64,000 nt of DNA, taken from positions 6,558,001-6,622,000 of the forward strand of contig NW_026622997.1 in the NCBI RefSeq assembly GCF_023065955.2. Reading direction: 5' to 3'. Origin of the DNA: Ursus arctos. Taxonomy: Eukaryota; Chordata; Mammalia; Carnivora; Ursidae. Under the pieces are notes generated by a model. The model saw only the letters and a program-made list of their open reading frames with translations, had not been told where the DNA came from and ran no database searches. The position numbers were made by a program, and so were the translations under genes. The number at the start of each line of letters is the position of its first letter. Positions within the stretch are counted from its first letter, which is position 1. Of the stretch, positions 22,611 through 33,810 are shown one piece after another.

Positions 22611-22702
22611 CTCTACAAAATTATTTAGTTATTTTAACATACAGTGTTATATTAGTTGCAGGTGTACAATATAGTGATTCAACGATTCCATATATCACCC
22701 AG
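22611..22702 (-). mobile_element. Very short 5'-truncated L1 insertion
   Basis: Only about 92 bases of L1 3' end (AACATACAGTGTTATATTAG, GTGTACAATATAGTGATTC, CATATATCACCCAG) are present. A perfect 16-bp duplication CCTTTCTTAAATTTCT lies at 22595-22610 and 22703-22718, so the boundaries are certain and the truncation happened at insertion. Confidence 0.92.
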
Positions 22703-22718
22703 CCTTTCTTAAATTTCT

Positions 22719-23055
22719 AAAGATACTCACTGAACTATTTCATGTTCAACTGATACATACACATATATAGACATATATTATAAAAGACATATAAGTTGAT
22801 ATATATCATGCATATTTTTTTAAGTGAAGAATTTTCCATTTATATAAAATTTTCCATTTATATAAAATACTTCTATTAGTTTTTTTTTTAAAGTCAAAAG
22901 CCTTTAACATTTTTAACACAAAACTGGAAAGAAGAATATAATGGATGTGCATACGGATCACCCAGAATCCACAACGCAGAGCTTTGTTTTTGGCCATGAT
23001 ATATGTTACTTTGGTAAACAATAAAGTCCTCAGAGTCAGGGTCACATTTGTTGTC
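22719..23055. other. AT-rich low-complexity stretch with an 18-bp tandem repeat
   Basis: Repeated ATATA/CATATA words run from about 22750 to 22810. The unit ATTTTCCATTTATATAAA occurs twice head to tail at 22831-22848 and 22849-22866 with no mismatch, followed by a T-rich run. No gene is seen. Confidence 0.7.
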
Positions 23056-23168
23056 AAGTACATCCCAACGCCCAGTGTCCATGTGAGGAGATGGAGATAA
23101 AGAAGTGACTGGCCAAGATCACACAGATTGGCAAATGGTGGACATAGGGCGTCTATCTCCATAACTCA
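23056..23168 (-). repeat. MIR SINE fragment
   Basis: Reverse-MIR words: GAGGAGATGGAGATAAAG, GTGACTGGCCAAGATCACACAGATTGG (in part), GTGGACATAGGGCGTCTATCTCC. It is the central part of the element only. Confidence 0.6.
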
Positions 23169-25797
23169 CGTATATGACAATATATGCCAAATCCATTAGG
23201 TTGAATCTCTTTATTTTCTCTTATTTATGCTAAGTGAATTATCTTAACTAATAAGATTAATTTGCCAACATGACTTGGCCAATTTTTCAGATATGGTTAA
23301 TTAAGATTTTCTTAAAAAGAAACAAATGCCAGTGTTCTCCTGTCACTGGTATTTGAGTGCTGGAAATGTCCTCACCACCCTCTCTACGCGCTCAGTTTTG
23401 CTTCTTGAGCCCTGTTTGAAGCATGTGCTAAGACCCATGGGGTCCGATGGCAACAGGGCCTCACAGCTGCGCAATTCGGAAGAGAAAGTCACTACCTCCG
23501 CAGCCAGTTACTACTTAAGTTGCTAAATTAGACCCAGATTTATCCTTTTTTGTCAATGAGGAAGCAATTTATTCATTTTAGAAAAATGTTTTTTGCCCGA
23601 CTCTTTTCTTTCCCCCTGTTCCCCAGGCAGATTTACAACCACGAATCACAAATTCAGGCTCAAACGAGGTAGCAAAGAGCTTTGTAAGTGGTGAATCGGG
23701 ACTTACAGTAAGGTAGACGGACTTGATTGTTAGAAAATATAACTTTATATTTTCCAATGCAGGTTTGGCTCCTGGCTGCACACCGTGGCCCTTTCGCTCT
23801 GTATAATTGAACTGAGGGAAGGACTGAAGGTCTATAACATACAGTACACTGTGCTGGAGAAGGGCCGAGCGTTCCTGCCAGTGGTCCCTCACCAGGAAAT
23901 AATCTACAATTACGTTCACAAGGCACAAGGAAAGACTGAGGTCTGGCCTCCCAGAAGACCAGGCTTTCCCAAAGGGGAAACAGGTGCAGGCGCGTGTGGC
24001 CAGACACTTCTCACCAGGACCCTCTGCTCCAGCCAGCACCCCCTCTCACTGAAGTCAGACTTCCATTCTACACCAGGCCGATCACAGAGAAGAAACTTAC
24101 TCTGGTGGGGGTGTGAAAAACCCTGATCTATTATAGCCTATGGTCATTGATCGTGACATTGCAAGCGATCTGAATGATTAAAAATGCTGAATTTATTCTT
24201 TCATCCAAAGACGTTGTGTCATAGTGAGGTGGTGGATATGGCGGCCTCGCCATCTCGCTCATGGAGCATATGAGAAGTGTTTCAGCCTGCAGGGAGTGGC
24301 CATCGAGCCCTTCATGTCCCAGACAGGTCCCAGGAAAGTGGCTCCTCAACGGAGTTGTGAATCACCCAGCCGCGCTACGCTCCTCTGGTGAAGAGGACAC
24401 TCAGAGGGTTTGCTTTGCCACAGGAGGGGAATCGGGAGCCTGACTCACGGACATCTGACGTCTGAGCAGGATGCCATCAGAATCCCAAGGAGATGAAGGC
24501 CAGACAATGCAGCCATGAGCGCGGTGGTGTCTCTGTCTCATGGCTGTTTTCTCAGCTAGAGCTGAGAGTGAGGTGTGAAGGGAGACAGAGCCAGGACTGA
24601 GCTCGTCTGGCACAGGCCCGCAGACAGAGTCCATTAGGCTCCGTGCTGGAAGGGGCGCTTATGCACTTCGGCAGGTGCTGAAATGAGAGCCTGAGCCTGG
24701 AGCTGCCGCCCCAGTCCCGATATGACAGCTACACTGCAGATCATAAAAACCAGATGAGCCGCAGATAACTGCTATATGGTAACTTGTGTCACAATGAAAA
24801 CGTCAGTTTTCTGTATTATTTTACCACATTGACAGGCTTAGGAATGCTTTCAAGCAGTACACTGATACCCTCCATTGTTAAAAACAGACCTAGGCATTTA
24901 TTAACTGGTATTCACACGGCTCTTTCACTACCTGGGTTTGTGAACCGAGACCCGGTTTCCTGTCCTGAGTAGTCCTTCAGGAGCAGCTGGCATTTGGGTG
25001 CTATGAAATGTTTCCATCAAAGTGATAGTTGAGGACAGGTGCCCTAGGCTCCTCATTCCTACCCACTCTCTTTCTCCCTCGACAGTTATGCAAAACTCTC
25101 TTTCATTCATTTTATTCTTTACTCCTTAAAAAGATTCCTGTAACAAAGAACTCAAGTGAAAAACCTGCATAAAAATTATAAGTAAAACCTGCCCCCCCTC
25201 CACCCCAAGTAGGAGATGAGCTCTGCGGACAGTGTCGTGCTGGCCTGGGCCTGGAAACTGGGCTTCTCTCTTCAATTGTGCCTTGCACAGTGCTGGGGTC
25301 CAACACTTCTGGAGTGGTCTCATGGCATAATTCAAGGCTGGGAGTGAGAAGGGTATGTGTTTGCAAACAGATACCCAAATGATGATCTAGAAAACGTGGC
25401 CCTGAATTCTAAACTGAAAGACAGTATTTTGAGGGTTGTCTTCTCTCCGGTTGGGATGGTTCATCATGAACTGATTTTATAAGTACTGCTATGCTTCGTA
25501 ATGAAGATCTACGTGACGCTATCTCTTTATGGGGATTTAGGGGAAAATATCAATTATTAGCCAGCAGATGCTTCTCTAATAAGCACATTTCAGCTTGTTC
25601 ACTGTTTCAAAGCTGAAGTCACCATTTGTGAAGTCTCATTTTATTTAGAGGTTTTCCACCTGGACTGAAGGGCGTAGTTCTGCTGACTGCTGGCCAGGAA
25701 ACCCTCAGCCCCCTGGCAGAGCCCAGAAATACAGTCACCGTGCGTGAAGGTAGGAATCTGTCATAGGCTTCATGGATCAGGTAGAAGATTTGCTTTC
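23169..25797. other. Unique sequence, no gene recognised
   Basis: About 2.6 kb without a confident repeat. Antiparallel frames at 23578-24126 (up to 153 codons) have no domain and no splice context. Nothing else is supported. Confidence 0.45.
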
Positions 25798-26160
25798 CAT
25801 TTTTTAAAATTCTTTACTTAAATTCAATGTAGTTAACATATACTGACTGTATTATTAGTTTCAGCGGTAGAATTTACTGATTCATCAATTGCATATAACA
25901 CCCAGTGCTCATCGTGAGTGCCCTCCGTCATGCCCATCACCCAGTTACACCATCCCCCCGCCCACCTCCCCTCCATCAGCCCTCCATTTGTTTCCTAGAG
26001 TTCGGCATCTCTTATGGTTTGCCTCCCTCTCTGTTTTCATCTTATTTTTTCTTCCCTCCTCCCTATGTTCATCTGTTTTGTTTTTTAAATTCCACATGAG
26101 TGAAATCCTACAGCATTTGTCTTTCTCTATTTCACTTATTGTTATGCCATGCTTCATGTG
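25798..26160 (-). mobile_element. 5'-truncated L1, carnivore 3' end
   Basis: Same 3' region as the copies at 19525 and 21113: a T-rich start, TAGTTAACATATACTGACTG, TTCATCAATTGCATATAACACCCAG, CCAGTTACACCATCC, and CACATGAGTGAAATCCTACAGC. Clear target duplications were not found, and the right edge (after CACTTATTGTTATGCC) is approximate. More diverged than the copy at 21113. Confidence 0.88.
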
Positions 26161-26329
26161 CTTTATGAAATAATCATATCAAGTCCACTGATTATGAAGA
26201 AAAGTAATTTCCTTGATTGATTAATTTTTTAAAGAGTAAAAGAGATTAATTTTTTGAAGAATAAAAGAGCAAGATTAAAATATCTAGCATATACGATCAT
26301 AACCCTTCATCTTGAAACCATAGAATGTG

Positions 26330-26480
26330 GAACACTTAAAGCCCCTGAGAGATTACTTAGATCAATTTTCCTCTTACAGAACAGCGACCGAGGCCCCCCC
26401 CCCCCGGGGGGAGTTCAGTGTCTTGACCAAAGTCACCTTGGCAGCATGGTGCTGTTACCCAGCCACGCCTGTTGATAAAA
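26330..26480 (-). repeat. MIR-like fragment with C12/G7 tract
   Basis: The order GAGATTACTTAGATCA, TTTTCCTCTTACAGAACAG, CGACCGAGGCC and CAGTGTCTTGACCAAAGTCACCT follows the complement of a MIR-type SINE, interrupted where the element would read GAGGCCC by a run of twelve C followed by seven G (26394-26412). The homopolymer junction is unstable and error-prone to sequence. Confidence 0.5.
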
Positions 26481-26909
26481 GTGTCCAAGAAACGAGGAAG
26501 AGGTGCAGTCAGGGTTTGCTTAGCGATGAGAACTTTGGCTGGGAGTGAAGAAGGCCTGAGAGCTGTCGTCTAATATCTGGAAGACTCACATGGGTAAGGG
26601 ATTGGAATTGTTGTGTAGATAAATATAGAAGTTATATAGAAGCAGGTTTTAGTATAATAGAAAAAATACAGCTTTAGTGGAAAAAAAATAACAACAGCTT
26701 TCTGATAGTAGAAGGGGCCACCCCGTGAGCTAGTGACCAAGTCTTCAACACTGAGCAAAACAGACCCTGCTTGGCATCTGTGGGGATGTGTGAGGATTCG
26801 TGCATCAGGTGGGAGGCTGGAAAATCCCGCTGCTGGGTGGGTAGGAACATGGGAGATTGCATGCCGGGAGTAACTTCGGGGCAGGCTTTGTTCCCAACTT
26901 CATTGTCAC

Positions 26910-27035
26910 ATATTTTACATATTATATAATTCACCCATTTCACTTGTACGTCATACTGATCGTTAGTTACTCATACAAATGAAGCAACCATTACCACACA
27001 TCAGTATTAGAACACTGTCACCCCAATAAGCAGAT
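26910..27035 (-). repeat. Old L1 (L1M-type) 3' fragment
   Basis: ATATAATTCACCCATTTCAC, CAACCATTACCACACATCAG and TTAGAACACTGTCACCCCAA match in order the complement of an old L1 3' UTR ('aattcacccatttaaagtgtacaat...caaccatcaccacaatc...agaacattttcatcacccc'). Strongly diverged. Confidence 0.65.
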
Positions 27036-29094
27036 CTCATGAGGACAGCTGTTTGAACTGAAGTGCCATCTCTCGGGCCAAGGCCATCTAGTGAGAGGCC
27101 GCCTCACGCACACCACACCGAGGTGTGCATCGCAATCGGAGCATCTTGCTGTGGGTGGATCAGATGCCGTGTCAAAGAACAAAGGCAGGAAGGAAGGGCT
27201 GGATGGCGAGGAGGAGATTGGCAGGTAGGTGAGAGCCCTGGGGAGGTCAACGTCAGCCCATGGGTGAACCAAAGGGCTAGTGCTGTGAGGTGGCAACAGG
27301 ATACGAGCGTGTTCCTTTTCCACTGGTTCTCGTCAACCCCTTCTAAGATCCTCGTTATAATAAATCTGTTTAAAGTAGGGGACGCTGTCACTCTAATGGT
27401 TTACCATGGCAAACTTTGGAGGGCCTACAAGAATAATCACTTGAAAAAGACTTATTCAGGAAATTGAAGCTAGCTGCTAGCAAAAAGATCATAATTGTAA
27501 TGTCTATTTTTTTTTAAACAGCAACATCTATTTTCAACCTACTTCATATCTCTAATGAGTTAACATATGTTCACCAGAAAAAGGGAGTCCTCTTTAAACT
27601 CAGGCTCCTCGTGGCGCAACCCCCCCCAAAATATCAGTGGCTTGGACACAGACATTCTGTGAGAGCAGAGTGTGCCTGGCTCCATGCCTTAACTGTGTGT
27701 CACATTGCTCCTCCATCCCAGAGGACCTGCTTGCGTTCTTAAAGCAGGTCCTTAAGTAGCACCTTGAAGAAAATAACAGGCATGCTGTTTTACGTACATA
27801 CTCACACTTCCTTACTCAAGCGTGCCTGGAAAGGCCCTGATAATCATATCTGGAGCAATCATGAGAAGGGCAAGGTAAAGCCACCAATCCACGTACCAAT
27901 TAAAATTCAAGGGACCTTAATGGGATTGGGCTATATATATATACATATATATATGTATTTTTTAAGGTAAAGCCTAGGATTTAAGCTTTGGGAGTTGTGA
28001 AGATCTTGAGAGTTAATTCTTCATACGAAACTTGGAAGAGTGGGGCTCATAATATCTTTAAGCTTATAGCACCCGACATCTTAAAAAAAAAAAAAAAAGA
28101 AAAGAAAACAACACCAACTATCCAGAAAACCCAAGAAAGCCATTTCAGCTCTTGAGAACTTTGAAAATACTGCACACATAGCATGTATTGCTCTGGAAAG
28201 GCTGATGAGGGAAAGAATGTTAAGGGGTCATGAGTGGTACTGCTAGCAGAAGAAAATGAAGATGAATGTTAATGAATGAAAAATATGCAGGAATTACATT
28301 TTTTGTTAGAGTTATCAGGCACAAGTGTGATCAAAGCTGTGAGTTCTGGGACGTATTCTGTTCACTTCTTTGGTCAGATGGCTAAGAGCCACATCTCTAA
28401 CAAGGCTGGGGATAGATTCCTTCTATTCTGATTATTAGCAGCCTAGTAGCTGAATTCAACCTACCTAATTGGCTTGTGAGATACAAGCAATGGGGCATTT
28501 ACAGAAGATAGTGGCAAATCTAAAATCCAAATCCTACTAAAAAATCTTTTAAAAATAGACACAACCACAAAAGAGGGTTGCAAAAAATATTCATGCAGAG
28601 CACCTGGAATCTTTCAGAGAGCTGCCTAGAAGACAAGTATATTAGGAACTCTCATTCTTTCCAGCACAGTTCCATGGATTTGTAAATAAATCAGTGCTGG
28701 CCACACCATATGGCCTCCATTTTCTCCCATCTTGACCTTGAGATATGGCCTGAGGAGACCGCAAGTCCCAGCAAGCAGTTTTCAATCTATATCTGAGCAG
28801 CACCACATAAAAGATGAAAGCAATTACAACAAGCACCATTTGCAGCAAATACCACGATGCAGTCCTCTCGGCTTCTGGAAAATTGCTAGGGAGCCCGGTA
28901 ACTGGCCCAACATTTGGGCACAGGCCTCACTGACATCTTTTTCAAATTATAAATCCATTTGGGCTAAATTCTCATGGGCTGTGCCTTAGATCCTCGAGTG
29001 GATTGCACAGCAGGTGCTATTAGAACCCAGTCGTAATCAGCGAGTGATGGGCCAGGAACCTGGGAAGGTTCTAATAATAAGCAAGGACTATCAT
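27036..29094. other. Unique sequence; candidate conserved noncoding DNA at 28640-29010
   Basis: About 2 kb. It includes an A16 run (28083-28098) and an (AT)n palindrome (27931-27958). From about 28640 to 29010 the sequence is repeat-free and compositionally balanced (words such as AGATGAAAGCAATTACAAC and CATTTGCAGCAAATACCACG), which is typical of conserved noncoding DNA. No coding exon is supported. Confidence 0.4.
27931..27958. repeat. (TA)n palindromic microsatellite
   Basis: A run of TA/CA units (CTATATATATATACATATATATATGTA, positions 27930-27956, written here only to show its self-complementarity) can fold on itself. It is short and AT-rich. Confidence 0.7.
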
Positions 29095-29320
29095 CAGAAT
29101 ACTTAAACACTTAACCAGCTTTGCATCTTCAAAGCACTTTACAAACATTAATTAATTAATATACACTATCCACCCCTGTGATGTAGTTAAGTATTATTAT
29201 CTCCATTTGACATATAAGGAAACAGACAGGTTAAGTGGCTTGCTTGAGGCCACACAACAAGCCCACAGTGGGTCTGGGAACGTAAATTAGAAGCGCCTGA
29301 TCCAAACTCGCACCCAGGTG
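29095..29320 (-). repeat. MIR SINE
   Basis: Reverse order is well kept: TTCAAAGCACTTTACAAACATTAATTAATT, ATTATTATCTCCATTTGACA, AAGGAAACAGACAGGTTAAG, GGCTTGCTTGAGGCCACACAAC, then CTGATCCAAACTC. This is close to a full-length MIR. Confidence 0.85.
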
Positions 29321-29594
29321 TGTTAGTGGCGTAGTCAGCTGGCTCGCCGCGCGGCCCGAGCCCTTACTGCCCCGGAGCAAAGAAGCGCCTCTGTCCGAGG
29401 GCGGGAGCTTGCAGCAGGCTGCTGACAAGCCGTCAGAGGAGGCAGGCCCGCAGGCTGTCTGTTGGACCCCGTCCTGCTCCACCAGCTGATGCCACTCCTT
29501 GATCACTTTCCGACCCTGAGTAGTTTGCGCGAGAGCTTGGCCGAGGGAGCCAGAGCCGTGCCCTGGCTGATCCAGGGCTTTGTCCAGGTGCAGC

Positions 29595-29663
29595 GGTGGG
29601 GGTGGGGGGAGCACGGGGCCCTTCGCTTTTGCAACCCCTCACCACCCCGGGGTGGGGGGGGGG
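29595..29663 (+). promoter_or_regulatory. G-quadruplex-prone tract
   Basis: Two clusters of guanine runs: GGTGGGGGTGGGGGGAGCACGGGG starting near 29595 and CGGGGTGGGGGGGGGG near 29649, followed by a (GT)4 run. The first cluster has at least four runs of three or more G with short loops, enough for an intramolecular four-stranded fold. Confidence 0.6.
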
Positions 29664-30004
29664 TGTGTGTGCCTGCGGGTTCTGGCTGGAGGAGAACGCT
29701 CAGGCAGGCCAGCTAGCTGGGGAAGGGAGCTGTGCTATCTTGAGGGTGGGCGACTGAGGGAGGAAAAGAGGTAAAGAGAGAGGCAGGAGGAGGCTGTCAT
29801 CTAAGGGTCAGCAAGACAACAGCACCCACACAAACCGACGCTGGGAACGTGGCGGAGATGACGCGAACCAGGGACAGACTACAGCAGGGGGAATCGGGAA
29901 TTGAGTGGCTCGGGGCTCGTGGCTCCGGCGACTGCAAGCGCTGCGAGAAGGCGCAGGAATCGGGTGGCTGGGAGGAATAAGGGGCCCTGGGAAAGGAAGA
30001 GAGA

Positions 30005-30190
30005 ACCAGAACTTCCGAGTGCCTTCTGTGTCCCAGGAACTACATTCGCTTATTTAACCCTCAAATCAACGCCACCACGTGGAAACGGCACTTTATTTTT
30101 GGCCTAATTTTGGGAATGGGAAATCGAGGTATCGACAGGCAATTTTCCGGCGGCGTGGGAATTCAAACCGGGTCTGGATACCAGTGATGG
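30005..30190 (-). repeat. MIR SINE
   Basis: Reverse MIR words in order: GTGCCTTCTGTGTCCCAGGAAC, TCGCTTATTTAACCCTCAAATC, ATGGGAAATCGAGGTATCGACAGG (in pieces), GGGAATTCAAACCGGGTCTGG. It retains several CpGs, unusual for such an old element. Confidence 0.7.
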
Positions 30191-30429
30191 CCCTGCACAG
30201 CCCGAGACAAGGAAGGGCTCTGGGCACTTCCATGTAGGCAAGGGCAGGGCACCTCCCGGAACAAGTGGGAGCGGGTGGAGCCTGGGGAGCGGCTGTGGAG
30301 GCGACCGTGGCATGGTCCGGGGGCTCCGACTTGGACTTCTGCAGTCCTGCAGCCGGGGCTGACTCGAGAACAGCCTGGGGGAAGTGGGGAGTGCCGGGGT
30401 AACTCTGTCGGGGTAACTGGCCACAATGT

Positions 30430-31384
30430 CCAGAGAGTCATTCAAGCGGATGTCACATGGTTGGCTTATGTTAACTTACACTGTCATGACAGCCAAGGAA
30501 AATGCCCTGACTTTTTAATTGAATGAAGTCATCCCAATGTTCCTCTGGTTATTTGATGAAAATGTAAATTTGGGGACTACTCCGGAGTAACATTTTGTGC
30601 TCCTACCAAGATGCTGAGGTCACTGAGGAATGCTACCTTGGGGATGAATGGATGTTTGTTGAATGAATGACAGAACGAGGACTCAGAAGCAAAACTTTCT
30701 TAGCCTACAAATCCTCACAAGGAGACTGTCAGGATGAGGGCAGAGGTTTGCATTTATTTATTTTACTAAAAGCTTCCTATTTCCCCCCTTTCTGCATATC
30801 GTGAGAAGTCTGGCGTTTTCCTCTCAAATAGGACATTCCCTTCTATGAACCCTTTCATGGAGATGTAAAATTTCTTATTTTCATAGAGCTCACTGCTCAA
30901 ATATGGTATCGAAGACCAGATTGTAGCGTTTTCTACCATCTTACAGCTTTTCTAGAGCGTGCATTGGAAAAGAAAAGACAGAGAAATCCAGCTTGAGATG
31001 TCTTTGAAATCTTTGTGAGGGATACTGGGAAATGATGGGAATCAAGGGTGTGGAAACTGCAGGCAGAACACACCAAAGTAGAGTTGAGTGCGTTAGCTCA
31101 GAAAAGCTGGCCACTGCTTCCCTTTATGAATCCAACGCACCCCGAAATTCCCTCTTGTACTGACCTATTTAATTGAACCCCCCAAGTTTCCTAGAACAGT
31201 AGAAAACCAAGTCACTTTCTCCCTGCTTTCACTAGTGCCTCCTACAGAGTTCTTCCCACAGCAACTCATGTTTTCATGAACGCAAGTCGCACTGAGGCTT
31301 CCTCCTGACAAAACAACCCCACGACTAGACACTAGAACGCCAAACGCTAACAATGGCCTGTGTTGCCTTTTGTGACTGGCTCTT
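30430..31384. other. Unique sequence, no gene recognised
   Basis: About 0.95 kb with no confident repeat except a possible 3' L2 word (GGATGTTTGTTGAATGAATGACAG at 30649-30672). Confidence 0.4.
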
Positions 31385-31770
31385 GGTTACTCCCTAACTT
31401 CCTCTCCTCCTCCAGCCCTTGCTCATTCTCTCAGGGACACCGGTCCCCCTGCTGTTCCTTCAACTGGCGAAACACACACCTGCCACAGGGCCTTTGCACT
31501 CAAGGAGCACCCTTCCTCTGAAGATCTGTGTGGCTTGCTCCCTCACTTCCTTTACGACTCTGCTCAAATGTCTTATTTTTCATGAGGCCTTCTTTGATCA
31601 CTGTTTACCCTGATTTATTTTCTTCATTGCACATATCTCCCCTGACATATCCAATGATTTATGGTCTGTGCCCTCCCATTAGCATATAAACATCCTCTGA
31701 GTAGAAACCTTGCACTCCCAGGGCCTACATCAATGCTTGGCACCCAGTAAGAATTTGTTGGATAGGTGTT
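31385..31770 (+). repeat. L2 LINE 3' end
   Basis: Long forward L2 match: CCCCTGCTGTTCCTTCAAC, CACAGGGCCTTTGCACTC, CCTCACTTCCTTTACGACTC, GCTCAAATGTCTTATTTTTCATGAGGCCTTC (in part), ATCACTGTTTACCCTGATTTA, AACATCCTCTGAGTAGAAACC, CAATGCTTGGCACCCAGTAAG and AATTTGTTGGATAG. This is the best-preserved L2 in the window. Confidence 0.88.
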
Positions 31771-33675
31771 TAACGTCTGTATGTATCACCTATTATAGTT
31801 TCTTTGCAATAATTAGGCTAAAAGTTGCTTACAAATAATAAATAATCCATAAAGTTTTGCTTTGTTTTGTTTTACTTTGGTGATTCTTTTTGTCAAATTG
31901 ATTCTAAAATGTTATTCCTGCTCCAGAAAACCAACTTTGGATCTTAATACATGATTTTTAAGACCAAGAATCTGCTCTTTGCTTCTTGAATCTTGTATCA
32001 GCCTTTGGTCAAACCAATAAAAGTCTGGGCCACCTCTGACCGCAGAGATCTCTGAGCCACGCAGGCATCTCCTTTATCCTCCGGTCTGGGTCTCACCTGC
32101 CAGCTGTTCTGTGTCAAATCTCATTGTTCCGTGTCATCCAGGGTAATGTCGAGGTGCGCTCTTATGATTTCACTGTTCACTCATATGGAAAGAGTTTTCT
32201 CCCTTGGTAGAGAGGAATCATTCCTCCTTGGAGGGTCCTTAGATGAATGAGGGCCCCATTCCCCTTAGAATTCTCACTCCACTATGTCTGGCCCTACTTT
32301 TGCATTTACAACACAGACAACCACATAAAGCTGGAACTGATGCTGTTTTGAGTGTAAGCCGGATGAACAAACAGGGATTCAATGTATGACTCTGCCAGTA
32401 TGGAAGGGTTCGAGCCTCATGTAAACTATTCCCTGATTAGCTGCAGTACTGGTCTAATAATTAAGAGAAAAATGCTAATATTTAATATTTAAACATAATA
32501 TTTAATTTGGAAAATCCCAGTACAGCAGTAAAGAGGCTGCACATATGGGTAGAGTTTTCTTTACCTCATTGATAGCGAAGGTACAGGGCAGTAAAAACAT
32601 TTTGAAATTGAAGTTAAACTAGTCCTAACTGCAGAATTAACATGTTTTAGTTCAATAGTGTCATCAGGCTCACTTACACATGACATATGTGCTGTGTAAA
32701 TATATATATCCTTCTACATATACAGCTGGCGTCCCACACGGAGAACTCCCTTGGACGGAGCGTGATTCATGGAATTGGCAGTTGGGAGTTTATCTTTTTC
32801 CTCTGTATTCAAAGGTGACTTATGCTTTTAAGGGCACAGAGTGTATAATCACAATTACTTTAAAGGGTTTCAATTCCGTGTGTGAGAGAGGTAATGGGCC
32901 GGCCTAGGAATTGAAGGTGATAATGAAATATTAATATACAAGGGAAAGGGAGGTAGACCCTTGGTTTGTTAGTGCAAAGAAGATAGAGACTTATCTCAGG
33001 CTCACTCTATACATTACTTCTCCCATTTTCTAGGGCAGGAATGAGTATCTGATAGGGATATGTATAGAGCAGGGTTTTGCTGTTGCTTTGGTCCGGGTTT
33101 TCCTCTTTTCCTGGAACCAGGGCAGGCCTCCCTTCCTCTTTGGTGGCCATATAGTCCTGTTTAGGATGTCATCTGCAGATGTGCTTTGTCAATGGTTATT
33201 GAGTTTCAACTGGAATAGAGTAAAATAAAGAAGGCAATGACAGGATGATGGAGAAGGGAGAGAAGAATATACATGTGTCTTGTTTCACAGAACGGCTACA
33301 GCACTAGAAAAGTAGAACTTCTGTACACATACTCATGTCTTAAATGTAATGAGGAAGGTTGCTCTCTGAAAAAGATTCCACTGAGCTAAAATGGTAACTG
33401 TTTTCTAAATATCATCCTTAATTTATTTGGTAAGTTTGGATTTGTCCTATCAAGTTGAGTCGTGTAATAGGTAGAATATTTCCTTCTGGGGACCTTATTT
33501 CTAATTTCTAATGTGACCTAAAGGAATTAAACTTGACTTCTGGTCACTTTTAACAGGAATCAGCCACTTGGAAGAATGATAATGACACTTTCATTCAGGT
33601 AGGACTTGGAGTCCCCAGAAGGGCTTTTGTGATTCTCATAAAGCCACAAGGGTAAGTATGTAGTAGGTAAGTAGA
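31771..33675. other. Unique AT-rich sequence, no gene recognised
   Basis: About 1.9 kb without a confident repeat. Short frames only (75 codons maximum). Some ordered AT-rich stretches, such as 32440-32680, could be conserved noncoding DNA. Confidence 0.4.
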
Positions 33676-33810
33676 TGAGGCATCTGTCCCATATTATGGA
33701 TGCAAAACCAAAGGCTGCGTGAACCCCCTAAGGTCAGACAGCTATGAGGTCCTAGAAGTGGGAATCACATCCTGGCCCAGGTCCTCTCACCTGCACCACA
33801 GGTGTGCGTC
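33676..33810 (-). repeat. MIR SINE fragment
   Basis: Reverse MIR words: GGATGCAAAACCAAAGGCTG, AAGGTCAGACAGCTATGAGG, GAAGTGGGAATCACATCCTGG, CCCAGGTCCTCTCACCTGCACCACA. The 3' tail part is missing. Confidence 0.65.

Larger units (their letters stand above)
29330..30420. promoter_or_regulatory. CpG-enriched GC-rich region (candidate CpG island)
   Basis: Manual counting gives about 18 CpGs in 29330-29570, about 15 in 29840-29970 and about 20 in 30060-30420. Observed/expected is near 0.6-0.7 in the first part. Groups such as CCGCGCGGCCCGAG and GTTTGCGCGAGAG stand out. No first exon is recognised. A MIR (30005-30190) lies inside it. It may be a distant promoter, an orphan island or a subtelomeric-style GC patch. 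Confidence 0.45.

Noticed and set aside
23785..24126. 113-codon plus frame overlapping 153- and 115-codon minus frames
   Set aside because: Three mutually overlapping frames on both strands with no domain. Chance openness.
28083..28098. A16 run as possible tail of a processed pseudogene
   Set aside because: No upstream gene-like sequence or target duplication was recognised.
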